Virus record (IMG/VR): IMGVR_UViG_3300002835_000336
Span: 1-46,600 of that record
Reading direction: 5' to 3' (one strand)
From: a virus
Length of the DNA stretch: 46,600 bases
Both the position numbers and the translations under genes were made by a program. The notes under the pieces were generated by a model. The model did not search any database. It was given only the letters and a program-made list of their open reading frames with translations, and was not told the origin of the DNA. Positions 16,788 to 23,852 of this stretch are shown piece after piece; position 1 is the first letter of the stretch; every line of letters begins with the position of its first letter.

Positions 16788-18826
16788 TATCTAAACATAC
16801 CTCTTCTTCTGTAAGAAGGTTTTGGTTTATCCATATTTGGGTTTTCTGCCTTAGGTCTAGGATCAACTTTAGGACGTTTAATAGTTCTCCACTTATCACC
16901 TTTTCCTGGTCTAGTTGTTGGTGTAGTTATAGTTCTTTCCTTTTCTTTAGTTCCCGGACTATCATTTCTTAAGAAATCGATATCTAAGTCAATGAAGTCT
17001 TCATCGTTATCCATTTGTGCTTTAGGTCTAGGATCAACTTTAGGTCGCTTAGTAGTTCTCCACTTATCACCTTTTCCTGGGGTAGTTGTTGGTCTAGTTA
17101 TAGTTCTTTCCCTTTCTTTAGTTCCTGGATTATTATTTCTTAAGAAATTGATATCTAAGTCAATGAAGTCATCACCTTTACCCATCTCAAAATCTAATTT
17201 ACCATCATCGTTGTTATCCATATCTAAACGATTAGGGATACCATCGAAGTCTCTGTCTAAATCACCTGTGGTGGATAAGTAACCTTGACCAGTTGCAATT
17301 GCGTCCATTACAGACATATCTTCTTCATCTATATTACGTCTACTATCTTTTCTTCCTTTACGTAACATTTTGAAGTCTTCCGCATCGATTCTACCATTAT
17401 TGTTTTTATCTAAATTTCTTTGTTTACCGGCAAGTTTTTCGTATACCATTTCACTTTCGCTAAGTTCACATTTCATACACATACCTTCGTTCATTCTACT
17501 ACCACATTGTTCACAAAGTTCTCTTCTTTCTTTAATAACGTTTCTAAGTGTTTTTTTAGTTTCTCTTCTTAAGAAAGATTCCATTAATTGTTTTTTAGAA
17601 AAAACTCTACCTTCGTTTTTTTCTTTTTTACCTTCTTTATATTTTAGTGTAACATCACCACATTTGCAGATACCTTTTTCGTGTAACATATCCATTTGTT
17701 TTTTAGAAATGAATATACATTCTTTATCAGTTTCGGCAATTTTATCTAACAATATTGAATCTTCAACACCTGATTCTCTATATACTAAACACTTATCATC
17801 ACATTCACAGATACCTTTTTTGTGTAACATATCCATTTGTTTTTCTGTGATGTTAAGAACTTCTTTTTTATCATCACCATCTTCTTTGTCCTCACCTTCA
17901 GATAGTTCATCACCACTTTCTTCCGGTGTTTTTTCAGTGGAACCCATATCGAACTCATCTACTTCTTCATCACCTCCCTTATCGAACTCGTCTGAAACTT
18001 CTTCGTCTTCTCCACCTTCTAATTTTGCAATAATATCTTCTTTATCTCCTTCATCCATTTCATCTAAATGCATCGCTGAGATAATTGAATTAATTACATA
18101 TTTTTCTAAGTCAGAATCCGCTACATCCATATCTCTTAACAACTGTCCGATTTTACCGGTATATTTTTGTATCTTTTTAGTGTTATCATCACCTTCTTCA
18201 TCACCCATATCCTCTTCAGTTTCTTCTTCACCGAAATCAACATCTGCGATGTCTCCTCCCATATCAACATTAACTTCAGTCTCATCTTCTACCTCATCTT
18301 CCACAGGTGCTTCTACTTTAGGGGTATTAACCTTAAGAACTTTCTTTTGTTCTTCTAAATCTGCGTCAGATATAATTTCTTTTTCTCCTTCAGTTTGATC
18401 TTCTTCATCTTCTTCCATAACAAATCCAAAACCTACCCCACCACCAAAGGCAACACCGTCAGACTCAAAAATATTAGTATTGTTTTCGATACCATAAGAC
18501 TCATTCAACATATCAAACTTCATATTTAAGTGTTTGATTGCTTCCGCATATGACTTATATCTTTCATCATATTTGTTTTGTAGTCCTCCGACATAACTAA
18601 AGTCTTCTGATAAGAATCGTCCTGAAGTTTTATTTGAAGTTTTAATAAAGTAATCGTGATTTTCTCTAATGATACCATAAACAACGTCATTAGGTCCTTT
18701 TTTGATTAATTCTAATTCAGAATATGATTTACTTTCATTTAAAGTATTCATTTTCCCCATAAGATCTAACATCCTATTAAGTTTGTCTTGACCTTTTAAT
18801 GTTTTTGGATTTACGTTTTTTCTCAT
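16787..18826 (-). CDS. Large modular leader-bearing protein with EF-hand-like and Cys-ribbon parts
   Basis: This 679-aa protein has a leader ending GKMNTLNE|S near residue 33. After an N-terminal domain comes a long acidic region (about residues 130-330). Two homologous segments follow, each with KQMDMLH(K/E)KGIC(E/K)C. Next is a four-Cys ribbon (CEQCGSRMNEGMCMKC) that may bind zinc, then two Ca-binding-like Asp loops (DKNNNGRIDAEDF and DMDNNDDGKLDF), typical of EF-hand or dockerin loops. The last ~130 residues hold two near-identical ~55-residue repeats (PGTKERERTI..., GKGDKWRT(T/I)KRPKVDPRP). It looks like a mosaic packaged or structural protein. It starts the minus-strand run that continues to 15153. 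No family is assigned. Confidence 0.75.
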   Translation of the reverse strand: MRKNVNPKTLKGQDKLNRMLDLMGKMNTLNESKSYSELELIKKGPNDVVYGIIRENHDYFIKTSNKTSGRFLSEDFSYVGGLQNKYDERYKSYAEAIKHLNMKFDMLNESYGIENNTNIFESDGVAFGGGVGFGFVMEEDEEDQTEGEKEIISDADLEEQKKVLKVNTPKVEAPVEDEVEDETEVNVDMGGDIADVDFGEEETEEDMGDEEGDDNTKKIQKYTGKIGQLLRDMDVADSDLEKYVINSIISAMHLDEMDEGDKEDIIAKLEGGEDEEVSDEFDKGGDEEVDEFDMGSTEKTPEESGDELSEGEDKEDGDDKKEVLNITEKQMDMLHKKGICECDDKCLVYRESGVEDSILLDKIAETDKECIFISKKQMDMLHEKGICKCGDVTLKYKEGKKEKNEGRVFSKKQLMESFLRRETKKTLRNVIKERRELCEQCGSRMNEGMCMKCELSESEMVYEKLAGKQRNLDKNNNGRIDAEDFKMLRKGRKDSRRNIDEEDMSVMDAIATGQGYLSTTGDLDRDFDGIPNRLDMDNNDDGKLDFEMGKGDDFIDLDINFLRNNNPGTKERERTITRPTTTPGKGDKWRTTKRPKVDPRPKAQMDNDEDFIDLDIDFLRNDSPGTKEKERTITTPTTRPGKGDKWRTIKRPKVDPRPKAENPNMDKPKPSYRRRGMFR
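16820..17160 (-). repeat. Tandem ~170-base coding duplication
   Basis: Two head-to-tail copies in the C-terminal part of the 679-aa gene encode FIDLD(I/L)xFLRN...PGTKE(R/K)ERTI...GKGDKWRT...KRPKVDPRPKA. Nucleotide identity is high, so the duplication is recent. Limits are approximate. Confidence 0.7.
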
Positions 18827-18846
18827 TTTTATGTTTTTATTTCATT

Positions 18847-19167
18847 TTATCCGTTAGTTGGTAAACCGGTTTTAATGTTTACAAATTGATATTGTTCTGT
18901 ACCACCAGTTGCAGTAATTAAACCTGTATTAATTTTTGTTTGTGGTGGAATTGAATTACCTAATAATAGGTATCCTGTACTTAGTGTTGTGCCATCCACT
19001 TGTACTATAATGTCTAATGTTTTACCTGCGACCCCAATAACATTAGTACCATTAATAGTGTATGTTGATCCAGAGTTGAAATAAACTGCACTATATACAA
19101 AATTAGTGAAGTCTGTAGTACCTGATGTATGTAATACGGAATAAGTTCCCGTTAAATATGTTCCCAT
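18847..19167 (-). CDS. Small beta-rich protein (possible capsid decoration protein)
   Basis: This 106-aa protein is rich in Thr, Gly, Ser, Tyr and Val with almost no charged residues, unlike its neighbours: TYLTGTYSVLHTSGTTDFTN and NGTNVIGVAGKTLDIIVQVD. This composition fits an all-beta outer particle protein, such as a head decoration or fibre tip. There is no leader, as expected for something outside the head. An ATATTTAT element is 17 bases upstream. The role is inference from composition. Confidence 0.72.
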   Translation of the reverse strand: MGTYLTGTYSVLHTSGTTDFTNFVYSAVYFNSGSTYTINGTNVIGVAGKTLDIIVQVDGTTLSTGYLLLGNSIPPQTKINTGLITATGGTEQYQFVNIKTGLPTNG

Positions 19168-19183
19168 AATTATCTTTTATTAA

Positions 19184-19191
19184 ATAAATAT
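19184..19191 (-). promoter_or_regulatory. Candidate late promoter element
   Basis: ATATTTAT in the gene direction, 17 bases before the 106-aa gene. Confidence 0.45.
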
Positions 19192-19223
19192 TGCATTTTT
19201 CATAAAAAAACGCAAATTAATTT

Positions 19224-20018
19224 TTATAATGTTTTAATTCTTAACATAGACTCATCTAATGTTAAAGATTTATCATATGAACTATTCTCAATTTCACTTA
19301 ATTTATCTAAATACATGGTTCTCCTTAATACTTTAAATGCGATATTCTCAAACGAATACTCACCTTCACGATCTAAACCAGTTTGTCTCATTTTTTTGAT
19401 TTTTTCTTTTAGGTTTTTAATCATTCTGATAGTTTTATCGTATTCCTCATTTTTATACATATAATAGACATCATGTATTGTGTCTATAATATTATTAACT
19501 TTTTGTTCTACTTTTTTTGCGTCTATTTCTTTTTTAGTTGAGTCAGGTTGTACTACCCATCCATCCCATAGAATAGAATATACACCACTAGAAACGTGTG
19601 GTTCTTCAGTATCTTGCATATATAATTCCACATCATAACCTTTAATAGTTATGTCGTGTTTTTCATTCCATAAATTCTTTTTGGAGTTGAAATATTCTTT
19701 AACTAACTCTTCGTTTTCGTCAACTTCACCAAAATCTACTAATATATGTAAGTCTACATCTGAAAATTTTGACCAATTAAAGTTCGCCAAACTACCAGTT
19801 AAAATAATGTCATTTATGTCTACCCAACTTACATTTAATGTTTCAAAGAAATCATCTGCAATCATAAGAAGTCTCCTTCTAATATCCTCATACATATGTT
19901 GTTCTTTATCGAATATTTTTGGGTTAAGTGTGGATCTCACTTCAAATGAAGAGAAGTCAATGTTTTCTTTTTGGATGATATCATTGATATCTTGTTCAGT
20001 AATTTTTATAATATCCAT
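19224..20018 (-). CDS. Nucleotidyltransferase-fold protein with targeting leader
   Basis: This 264-aa protein has the polymerase-beta-type nucleotidyltransferase signature: LTGSLANFNWSKFSDVDLHI (GS, then D-x-D), around residues 68-90, with a third acidic residue likely in YDVELYMQD. Such enzymes move a nucleotide onto protein, RNA or small molecules; the substrate cannot be told. The leader is KITEQDINDIIQKE|N (residues 5-18); the first motif is clear, but the final site is IQKE rather than a strict (I/L)xE. If packaged, it would be ejected and could modify a host target at once, as T4 Alt does by ADP-ribosylation. An ATATTTAT element is at 20032-20039. Confidence 0.82.
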   Translation of the reverse strand: MDIIKITEQDINDIIQKENIDFSSFEVRSTLNPKIFDKEQHMYEDIRRRLLMIADDFFETLNVSWVDINDIILTGSLANFNWSKFSDVDLHILVDFGEVDENEELVKEYFNSKKNLWNEKHDITIKGYDVELYMQDTEEPHVSSGVYSILWDGWVVQPDSTKKEIDAKKVEQKVNNIIDTIHDVYYMYKNEEYDKTIRMIKNLKEKIKKMRQTGLDREGEYSFENIAFKVLRRTMYLDKLSEIENSSYDKSLTLDESMLRIKTL

Positions 20019-20031
20019 AAATCTTTTTTTA

Positions 20032-20039
20032 ATAAATAT
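20032..20039 (-). promoter_or_regulatory. Candidate late promoter element
   Basis: ATATTTAT in the gene direction, 14 bases before the nucleotidyltransferase gene. Confidence 0.45.
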
Positions 20040-20062
20040 ATTAATATATGGATAAATATCTT

Positions 20063-20093
20063 AAAAATAAGAAACGGGCGTATTCTTATTTTA
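20063..20093 (-). terminator. Hairpin ending the 129-aa gene
   Basis: AAAATAAGAA and TTCTTATTTT form a 10-bp stem with a GC-rich loop ACGGGCGTA. It lies at the 3' end of the gene at 20091-20480. Its loop is complementary to bases before that gene (see findings). Confidence 0.5.
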
Positions 20094-20480
20094 ATCCGTC
20101 AATAATTCCTTTTCTTTGTTTAAACAAAATTTAGGATTATTGAGTAACTTGTCTATTCTAGAGTCTATATATCTTATAGCCTCATTATGTAACTCAACCG
20201 TATGTGAATGGGATCGTTCAACCGTTTGGTCAATATTTCTATATGAGTCATCAATCCGTCTGTGGAATGTGTCATATATTTCTTTTATTTCACCAGAATA
20301 ATTGTGTTCTGTTCTGTCTATTCTATTATGTATACTTCTATCTGTTTCAGATATGTAACTTTCTAAGTTTTTGTTAATTTTAATTAACTTTATAACCTTA
20401 AGTGTAACCCAAGTAATGACTATACCCATAAGCACAACCAATACAGAAGCAACACCCAAAGCGAATGATAATTTTTCCAT
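20091..20480 (-). CDS. Small membrane-anchored coiled-coil protein
   Basis: This 129-aa protein has one clear N-terminal transmembrane helix, LSFALGVASVLVVLMGIVIT (about residues 4-24), followed by Lys residues and then a helical, charged coiled-coil domain with heptads to the end (IHNRIDRTEHNYSGEIKEIY). No family is known. A membrane anchor with a cytoplasmic or periplasmic coil suits an early protein acting at the host envelope (exclusion or lysis control), but this is inference. It is flanked by complementary GC-rich sequences. Confidence 0.72.
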   Translation of the reverse strand: MEKLSFALGVASVLVVLMGIVITWVTLKVIKLIKINKNLESYISETDRSIHNRIDRTEHNYSGEIKEIYDTFHRRIDDSYRNIDQTVERSHSHTVELHNEAIRYIDSRIDKLLNNPKFCLNKEKELLTD

Positions 20481-20534
20481 AACTATTTGTTTTTAATTTT
20501 TATTTGTTATTTGTTATTTATGAAACGCCCGTTT

Positions 20535-20726
20535 CTATTTACTACCTATAGTAATAATTTCATATCTCCAACCCCTATCTGTGTTGGTATTTAATAGTTC
20601 ACATAATTTCGTTACCACACCAAAACACGATGTCTCATAAACCTCACCATTCGAATCCAGTAAAATAACGTGTTGTGGTTTACCACCTTTATTCATAATC
20701 TTTTTTATCTGATAACTCTTAATCAT
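20535..20726 (-). CDS. Unrecognised 63-aa protein
   Basis: This small protein starts MIKSYQIKKIMNKGGKPQHV and ends with GWRYEIITIGSK. It is predicted beta-rich with one Cys pair (CFGVVTKLC). Its ATG overlaps the stop of the KTSC gene (4-base ATGA overlap), so it is translated from the same message. Function unknown. Confidence 0.65.
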   Translation of the reverse strand: MIKSYQIKKIMNKGGKPQHVILLDSNGEVYETSCFGVVTKLCELLNTNTDRGWRYEIITIGSK

Positions 20727-21019
20727 AACGTCTTTTTTATTTCATTTATTTGTTCCACTATTGGTTGTACGTCTACTATATCACTTGATTGTGAATACGA
20801 ATATTTTTTAATAACTGTGTGTAATACCTTACCCTGACTTTTACCCCCCTCAAACTTACTATAATCAGTAAAGGTAACTCCCTCATAGATATACTGTCTA
20901 CCAGAGTTAAAAATAAGTGCCAATTTTTTTTCATTAACGACATACTTAGACCCTAAAATATTAGAAGAGTCATAAAGACACTCTATCGAACCGTTTTCTT
21001 CATGTTTTAATAAAACCAT
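20723..21019 (-). CDS. KTSC-domain protein
   Basis: This 98-aa protein contains a KTSC-type domain: SSNILGSKYVVNEKKLALIF (about residues 17-36) followed by NSGRQYIYEGV and a final VLHTVIKKY, matching the family pattern 'SSNI...Y......L...F..G..Y.Y..V...........G.......I...Y'. The molecular role of KTSC domains is not firmly known; they occur in phages and near nucleic-acid enzymes. It is second in a three-gene early cluster (74 aa, 98 aa, 63 aa) with overlaps or tiny gaps. Confidence 0.78.
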   Translation of the reverse strand: MVLLKHEENGSIECLYDSSNILGSKYVVNEKKLALIFNSGRQYIYEGVTFTDYSKFEGGKSQGKVLHTVIKKYSYSQSSDIVDVQPIVEQINEIKKTL

Positions 21020-21021
21020 AA

Positions 21022-21246
21022 TTAATCTTTTAAAAGTTTATATGAATGTATATTTTTAAGTTCATAAACATCTCCCTTAATTTCAGAAGGTTCACTTATG
21101 GAAACTCTTGTCTCTTCAGTAATTAAAACATAATTACCTGTTATTACCATTGCAGAATCTTCATATACTATTCTGTCTGTAGGTTTACCTTCTTCGTCTT
21201 TAAGTAATAAAACTATTTTTCTAAATGTTGGTGCACTTGGTATCAT
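21022..21246 (-). CDS. Unrecognised 74-aa early protein
   Basis: This is the first gene of a three-gene minus-strand cluster. The product is beta-rich (IVLLLKDEEGKPTDRIVYED, ...VLITEETRVSISEPSEIKGD) with no known domain. The promoter at 21251-21282 ends only 4 bases before its ATG, so the mRNA would start at or within a base or two of the start codon (leaderless or nearly so). Confidence 0.66.
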   Translation of the reverse strand: MIPSAPTFRKIVLLLKDEEGKPTDRIVYEDSAMVITGNYVLITEETRVSISEPSEIKGDVYELKNIHSYKLLKD

Positions 21247-21250
21247 AATA

Positions 21251-21282
21251 CAAAGATATAAAAAATTTATTATTTAAACAAA
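21251..21282 (-). promoter_or_regulatory. Bacteroidota-type promoter of the 74-98-63 aa cluster
   Basis: On the minus strand TTTG (21279-21282), exactly 20 bases, then TATCTTTG (21251-21258): a perfect match to the Bacteroidota -33/-7 consensus TTTG-N19-21-TAnnTTTG. Host polymerase would use it, implying early expression. Confidence 0.75.
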
Positions 21283-21347
21283 TATAAATATAAAAAAAAT
21301 CCACAACTTGTAAAGTCATGAATCATTTAAATGTAGTAGATATGTAC

Positions 21348-21800
21348 TTAATCTATAGTTACCTTTCTATTATAGGACTTTGTTTTACTTAGTTTTTCTT
21401 TTGGTAAGTAAATTGTCGTTATACCGTTTTCTGTTTTTGCGTAAATTTCTTCACTGACAACATTTGTAGGGATATCAAAAGTTCTATGAAAATTATTATA
21501 GCGATACTCTTTAGATATATAATCACCGTTTTCTGTTTTTTCTAATTTATGTTCACCTTTAAATGATAATGTTTCACCATTAATTTCAATAGAAAGATTC
21601 CCTTTAGATAATCCAGGTGTAATGATTTCGTACCTATATCCCCATTCGTCCTCAAAAATATTAGTTGAGGGAATATTAGTACTAAAGCCTAATATTTTAC
21701 CACCACTATTTAATCTACCTTTAAGATTATAATTGGGGGAAGAATTTTTAACTAACATCGTTTCGAACTCTTCGATTAACTTAAAAAAATTTGTACTCAT
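21348..21800 (-). CDS. Small heat shock protein (Hsp20 family)
   Basis: This 150-aa protein has an alpha-crystallin domain: WGYRYEIITPGLSKGNLSIE (about residues 48-67), then LSFKGEHKLEKTENGDYISK and FHRTFDIPTNVV, ending near GITTIYLPKEK (the I-x-L-P variant of the A-x-x-x-n-G-v-L-x-I-x-x-P signature). It would hold unfolding proteins. Phages of the T4-like group often carry an Hsp20. Two genes away on the opposite strand is a ClpC-like unfoldase, so the two could form a proteostasis pair. Two AACGTTTG copies lie about 30-50 bases upstream, but no full consensus promoter is seen. Confidence 0.9.
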   Translation of the reverse strand: MSTNFFKLIEEFETMLVKNSSPNYNLKGRLNSGGKILGFSTNIPSTNIFEDEWGYRYEIITPGLSKGNLSIEINGETLSFKGEHKLEKTENGDYISKEYRYNNFHRTFDIPTNVVSEEIYAKTENGITTIYLPKEKLSKTKSYNRKVTID

Positions 21801-21882
21801 TATTAATTTTATTTTTCATTGTTATTATGTTTACAAACGTTCAAGACAAACGTTATACCAACGACTAAAATGTGACAATTTG

Positions 21883-22806
21883 TCATGGATTGTTTATATG
21901 TTTACCTTTAATTTTGTAATAATTGACATCTATATCCTTTTCTTCTAATTCTTTTTTAGGTATATATGTCTCACCAGTTTCTAAGTAATGATCCATTCTC
22001 TTTCTACCGAAGTTAATATTGAACTCAACCAAATCAATACCAATGAACTTTCTGTTATTCTTTAGTGATGCCACTCCCGTTGTAGATGAACCTGCGAATG
22101 GATCTAAAACGACATCATTCTCATCACTACCAATCTTAACAAACCACTCTGCCAATTCAACCGTAAACGGTGCAGGGTGTAAAATACCCGGATTAGATTC
22201 CGCCGCAGCGATAACAACATTATGTGGTAACGATCCCTTTTCATTTAACTCCTTCATTTGTGAATCATAAACACCATCTCTAGAGTTAATTGTGGTAACA
22301 GGTTTCTCAAACCTTTTTTTAGTGACATCAGAATGTTCTGTCCTACAATTGTCAGCCCTAAATTTGGGTTTGTTTGAATTGCTAAAATGGAAAACATATT
22401 CGTATCTATCGATTGCCCTATATTTACAGTTTGTGGGTATTGCGTTCTTTTTAAACCAAATATATGGTTTCGCAACCATATACCAACCTTGTTTCCTCAT
22501 CTTATATCTTAACTCATCTAAAACAGGATGAACAACACCCTTATCAATTTTATCGTTAATATTTAAGAAAAAACTACCATCAGGTTTAAGAACCTGTAAA
22601 AACAATTCAGTGAATTCTAACAACCAATCTGCGTAATCGTCAACGTGAATGGATCCGATTTCCCCATCATCATTTCCACTATAATTCTTTCTCATTGAAA
22701 AATAAGGGGGAGAAGTGAATATCATATCAACCTTTTCACCGTTATCGATCATTTCTTTTAGAACGATTTTTGTATCACCTAATTGTAATTTGTATTGACT
22801 TTTCAT
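21883..22806 (-). CDS. DNA methyltransferase, beta class (N4-cytosine or N6-adenine)
   Basis: This 307-aa enzyme would transfer a methyl group from S-adenosylmethionine to an amino group in DNA. Motif IV is TSPPYFSMR (about residues 31-39) and motif I, near the C-terminus, is DPFAGSSTTGVAS, an IV-before-I order that defines the beta class. The S-P-P-Y form is more common in N4-cytosine enzymes, but N6-adenine enzymes also use it. No restriction gene is adjacent, so it is an orphan enzyme, probably protecting phage DNA from host restriction. It has a perfect early promoter (22829-22860) and is divergent from the Clp gene. Confidence 0.9.
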   Translation of the reverse strand: MKSQYKLQLGDTKIVLKEMIDNGEKVDMIFTSPPYFSMRKNYSGNDDGEIGSIHVDDYADWLLEFTELFLQVLKPDGSFFLNINDKIDKGVVHPVLDELRYKMRKQGWYMVAKPYIWFKKNAIPTNCKYRAIDRYEYVFHFSNSNKPKFRADNCRTEHSDVTKKRFEKPVTTINSRDGVYDSQMKELNEKGSLPHNVVIAAAESNPGILHPAPFTVELAEWFVKIGSDENDVVLDPFAGSSTTGVASLKNNRKFIGIDLVEFNINFGRKRMDHYLETGETYIPKKELEEKDIDVNYYKIKGKHINNP

Positions 22807-22828
22807 GATTTTATAGTTAACTTTGAAA

Positions 22829-22860
22829 CAAAGATAATGATATTTAATTAAAAAAACAAA
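22829..22860 (-). promoter_or_regulatory. Bacteroidota-type promoter of the methyltransferase
   Basis: Minus strand TTTG (22857-22860), N20, TATCTTTG (22829-22836), 22 bases before the methyltransferase start. It lies in the 60-base gap to the divergent Clp gene. Confidence 0.75.
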
Positions 22861-22866
22861 TTTAAA

Positions 22867-23589
22867 ATGAAAAAAGTATTACCTAAAGTTAAGAGGATTA
22901 TAAATATGTCCATAAAACAGGCGAAATTTTATGGTGATTATGAGGTTAGAATTGAACATATAATAATATCATTAATAAACGACTATAATAATAATGCGAT
23001 AAAGACATTAATTAATATGGGTGTTGATGTGGATAATTTACATAAAACTATAGAGAAGTCTTTGTTAAGAGAAGAGGATTATGATAATGTGAAAATTAAT
23101 AATAAAGATTTCCCATTGGAAGAAATGACAGAAAACATTTTAAAGGGTGCGGAAATAGAGTGTGATAAATTAAACGATGAATACTTGGACACCCAACACA
23201 TTCTTTTGGCAACACTTAAAGTAAAAACTAATATGTCCTCAATGTTAAAAAGTGCGAAGATTTCTTATAAAAATTATAAAGATAACATTGTAAGTGCGAT
23301 AGAACCTATGGAAAATGAAGATGAAAATAAAAGTAGAGAAAGTAAAAATAAATTAAAAAGTAGTAAGTCTAATGAAACACCTATATTAGATAATTTTTCT
23401 ATCGATGTTACTAAAAGAGCGTCCGAAGGTAAGATTGATCCGGTAATTGGTAGGGACGAGTCAATTCAAAGAGTTGCCCAAATATTGGCGAGAAAGAAAA
23501 AGAATAATCCTATTATTATTGGTGATCCGGGTTGTGTATTAGGTGATACTAAAATCAAGGTTAAGAAAATATCTGACATATCAATATAG
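22867..23589 (+). CDS. ClpC-like AAA+ unfoldase, N-terminal half fused to IntN of a split intein
   Basis: This 240-aa product carries a Clp N-domain (about residues 1-145: ...[20 protein letters not shown], ...[12 protein letters not shown]), a linker and the start of the first AAA+ domain ([20 protein letters not shown], then [10 protein letters not shown]). The Walker A loop stops after GDPG and goes straight into an intein N-fragment of 18 residues, [18 protein letters not shown], then TAG. The rest of the loop (TGKT) is on the second ORF at 24268, in the same frame. The two halves must be joined by trans-splicing to give an ATPase of about 820 aa. Without splicing this half has no functional P-loop. 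N-extein is 222 residues (22867-23532). Confidence 0.9.
   Translation: MKKVLPKVKRIINMSIKQAKFYGDYEVRIEHIIISLINDYNNNAIKTLINMGVDVDNLHKTIEKSLLREEDYDNVKINNKDFPLEEMTENILKGAEIECDKLNDEYLDTQHILLATLKVKTNMSSMLKSAKISYKNYKDNIVSAIEPMENEDENKSRESKNKLKSSKSNETPILDNFSIDVTKRASEGKIDPVIGRDESIQRVAQILARKKKNNPIIIGDPGCVLGDTKIKVKKISDISI
23533..23589 (+). mobile_element. Split intein N-fragment (IntN), 18 residues
   Basis: It begins with the catalytic Cys and block A (CVLGDTKIK) and ends at an in-frame TAG. At 18 residues it is much shorter than the ~100-residue IntN of canonical split inteins, and close to the ~25-residue 'atypically split' class known from phage metagenomes. Confidence 0.85.
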
Positions 23590-23852
23590 ACTTCAAACAT
23601 GATGAGTGGTACCCAGATGGTAAAAAATATAGGTACGATTTCTACCTTACTAAATACGACACATATATCGAATATTTTGGATTAATTAAAAATGTTGGTT
23701 ATGTTGATAATAAAATGTTAGACGAATATTCACGTAAAATGGGTGATAAGATTGTCTTTTTTAAAGACAATGGTTATAATGTTATTTATGATACCTCAGT
23801 TAGTGAAATTATTAAAAAATTAAATAAAGAGTATGGAAACAAAGGAAAATAA
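23577..23852 (+). pseudogene. Vsr-like (PD-(D/E)XK) homing endonuclease remnant between the intein halves
   Basis: In frame 3, between the two Clp ORFs, about 91 codons read as a plausible protein: EWYPDGKKYRYDFYLTKYDT, then YIEYFGLIKNVGYVDNKMLD and KIVFFKDNGYNVIYDT. The pattern Y-R-x-D-F-Y-L-x-x-Y-x-x-Y-I-E-Y-F-G-L is that of the Vsr-like endonucleases that sit inside split inteins ('fractured genes'). No in-frame ATG, GTG or TTG precedes the core; the first ATG would cut it in half, and the frame opens right after a TGA at 23574-23576. The N-terminal half of the domain appears lost, so I call a remnant; a rare start codon or frameshift from IntN is the alternative. The end overlaps the IntC start. 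Confidence 0.72.

Noticed and set aside
22254-22475. Small ORFs within the methyltransferase (22254-22475 minus, 22019-22270 and 22292-22531 plus)
   Set aside because: They overlap a well-recognised methyltransferase with all motifs in one frame.
23577-23852. Simple sequencing frameshift breaking an ordinary cis intein
   Set aside because: Both intein pieces are in the same frame, the stop and the new ATG are clean, and the middle encodes a Vsr-like core in another frame. This matches known split inteins with an inserted endonuclease better than an error.
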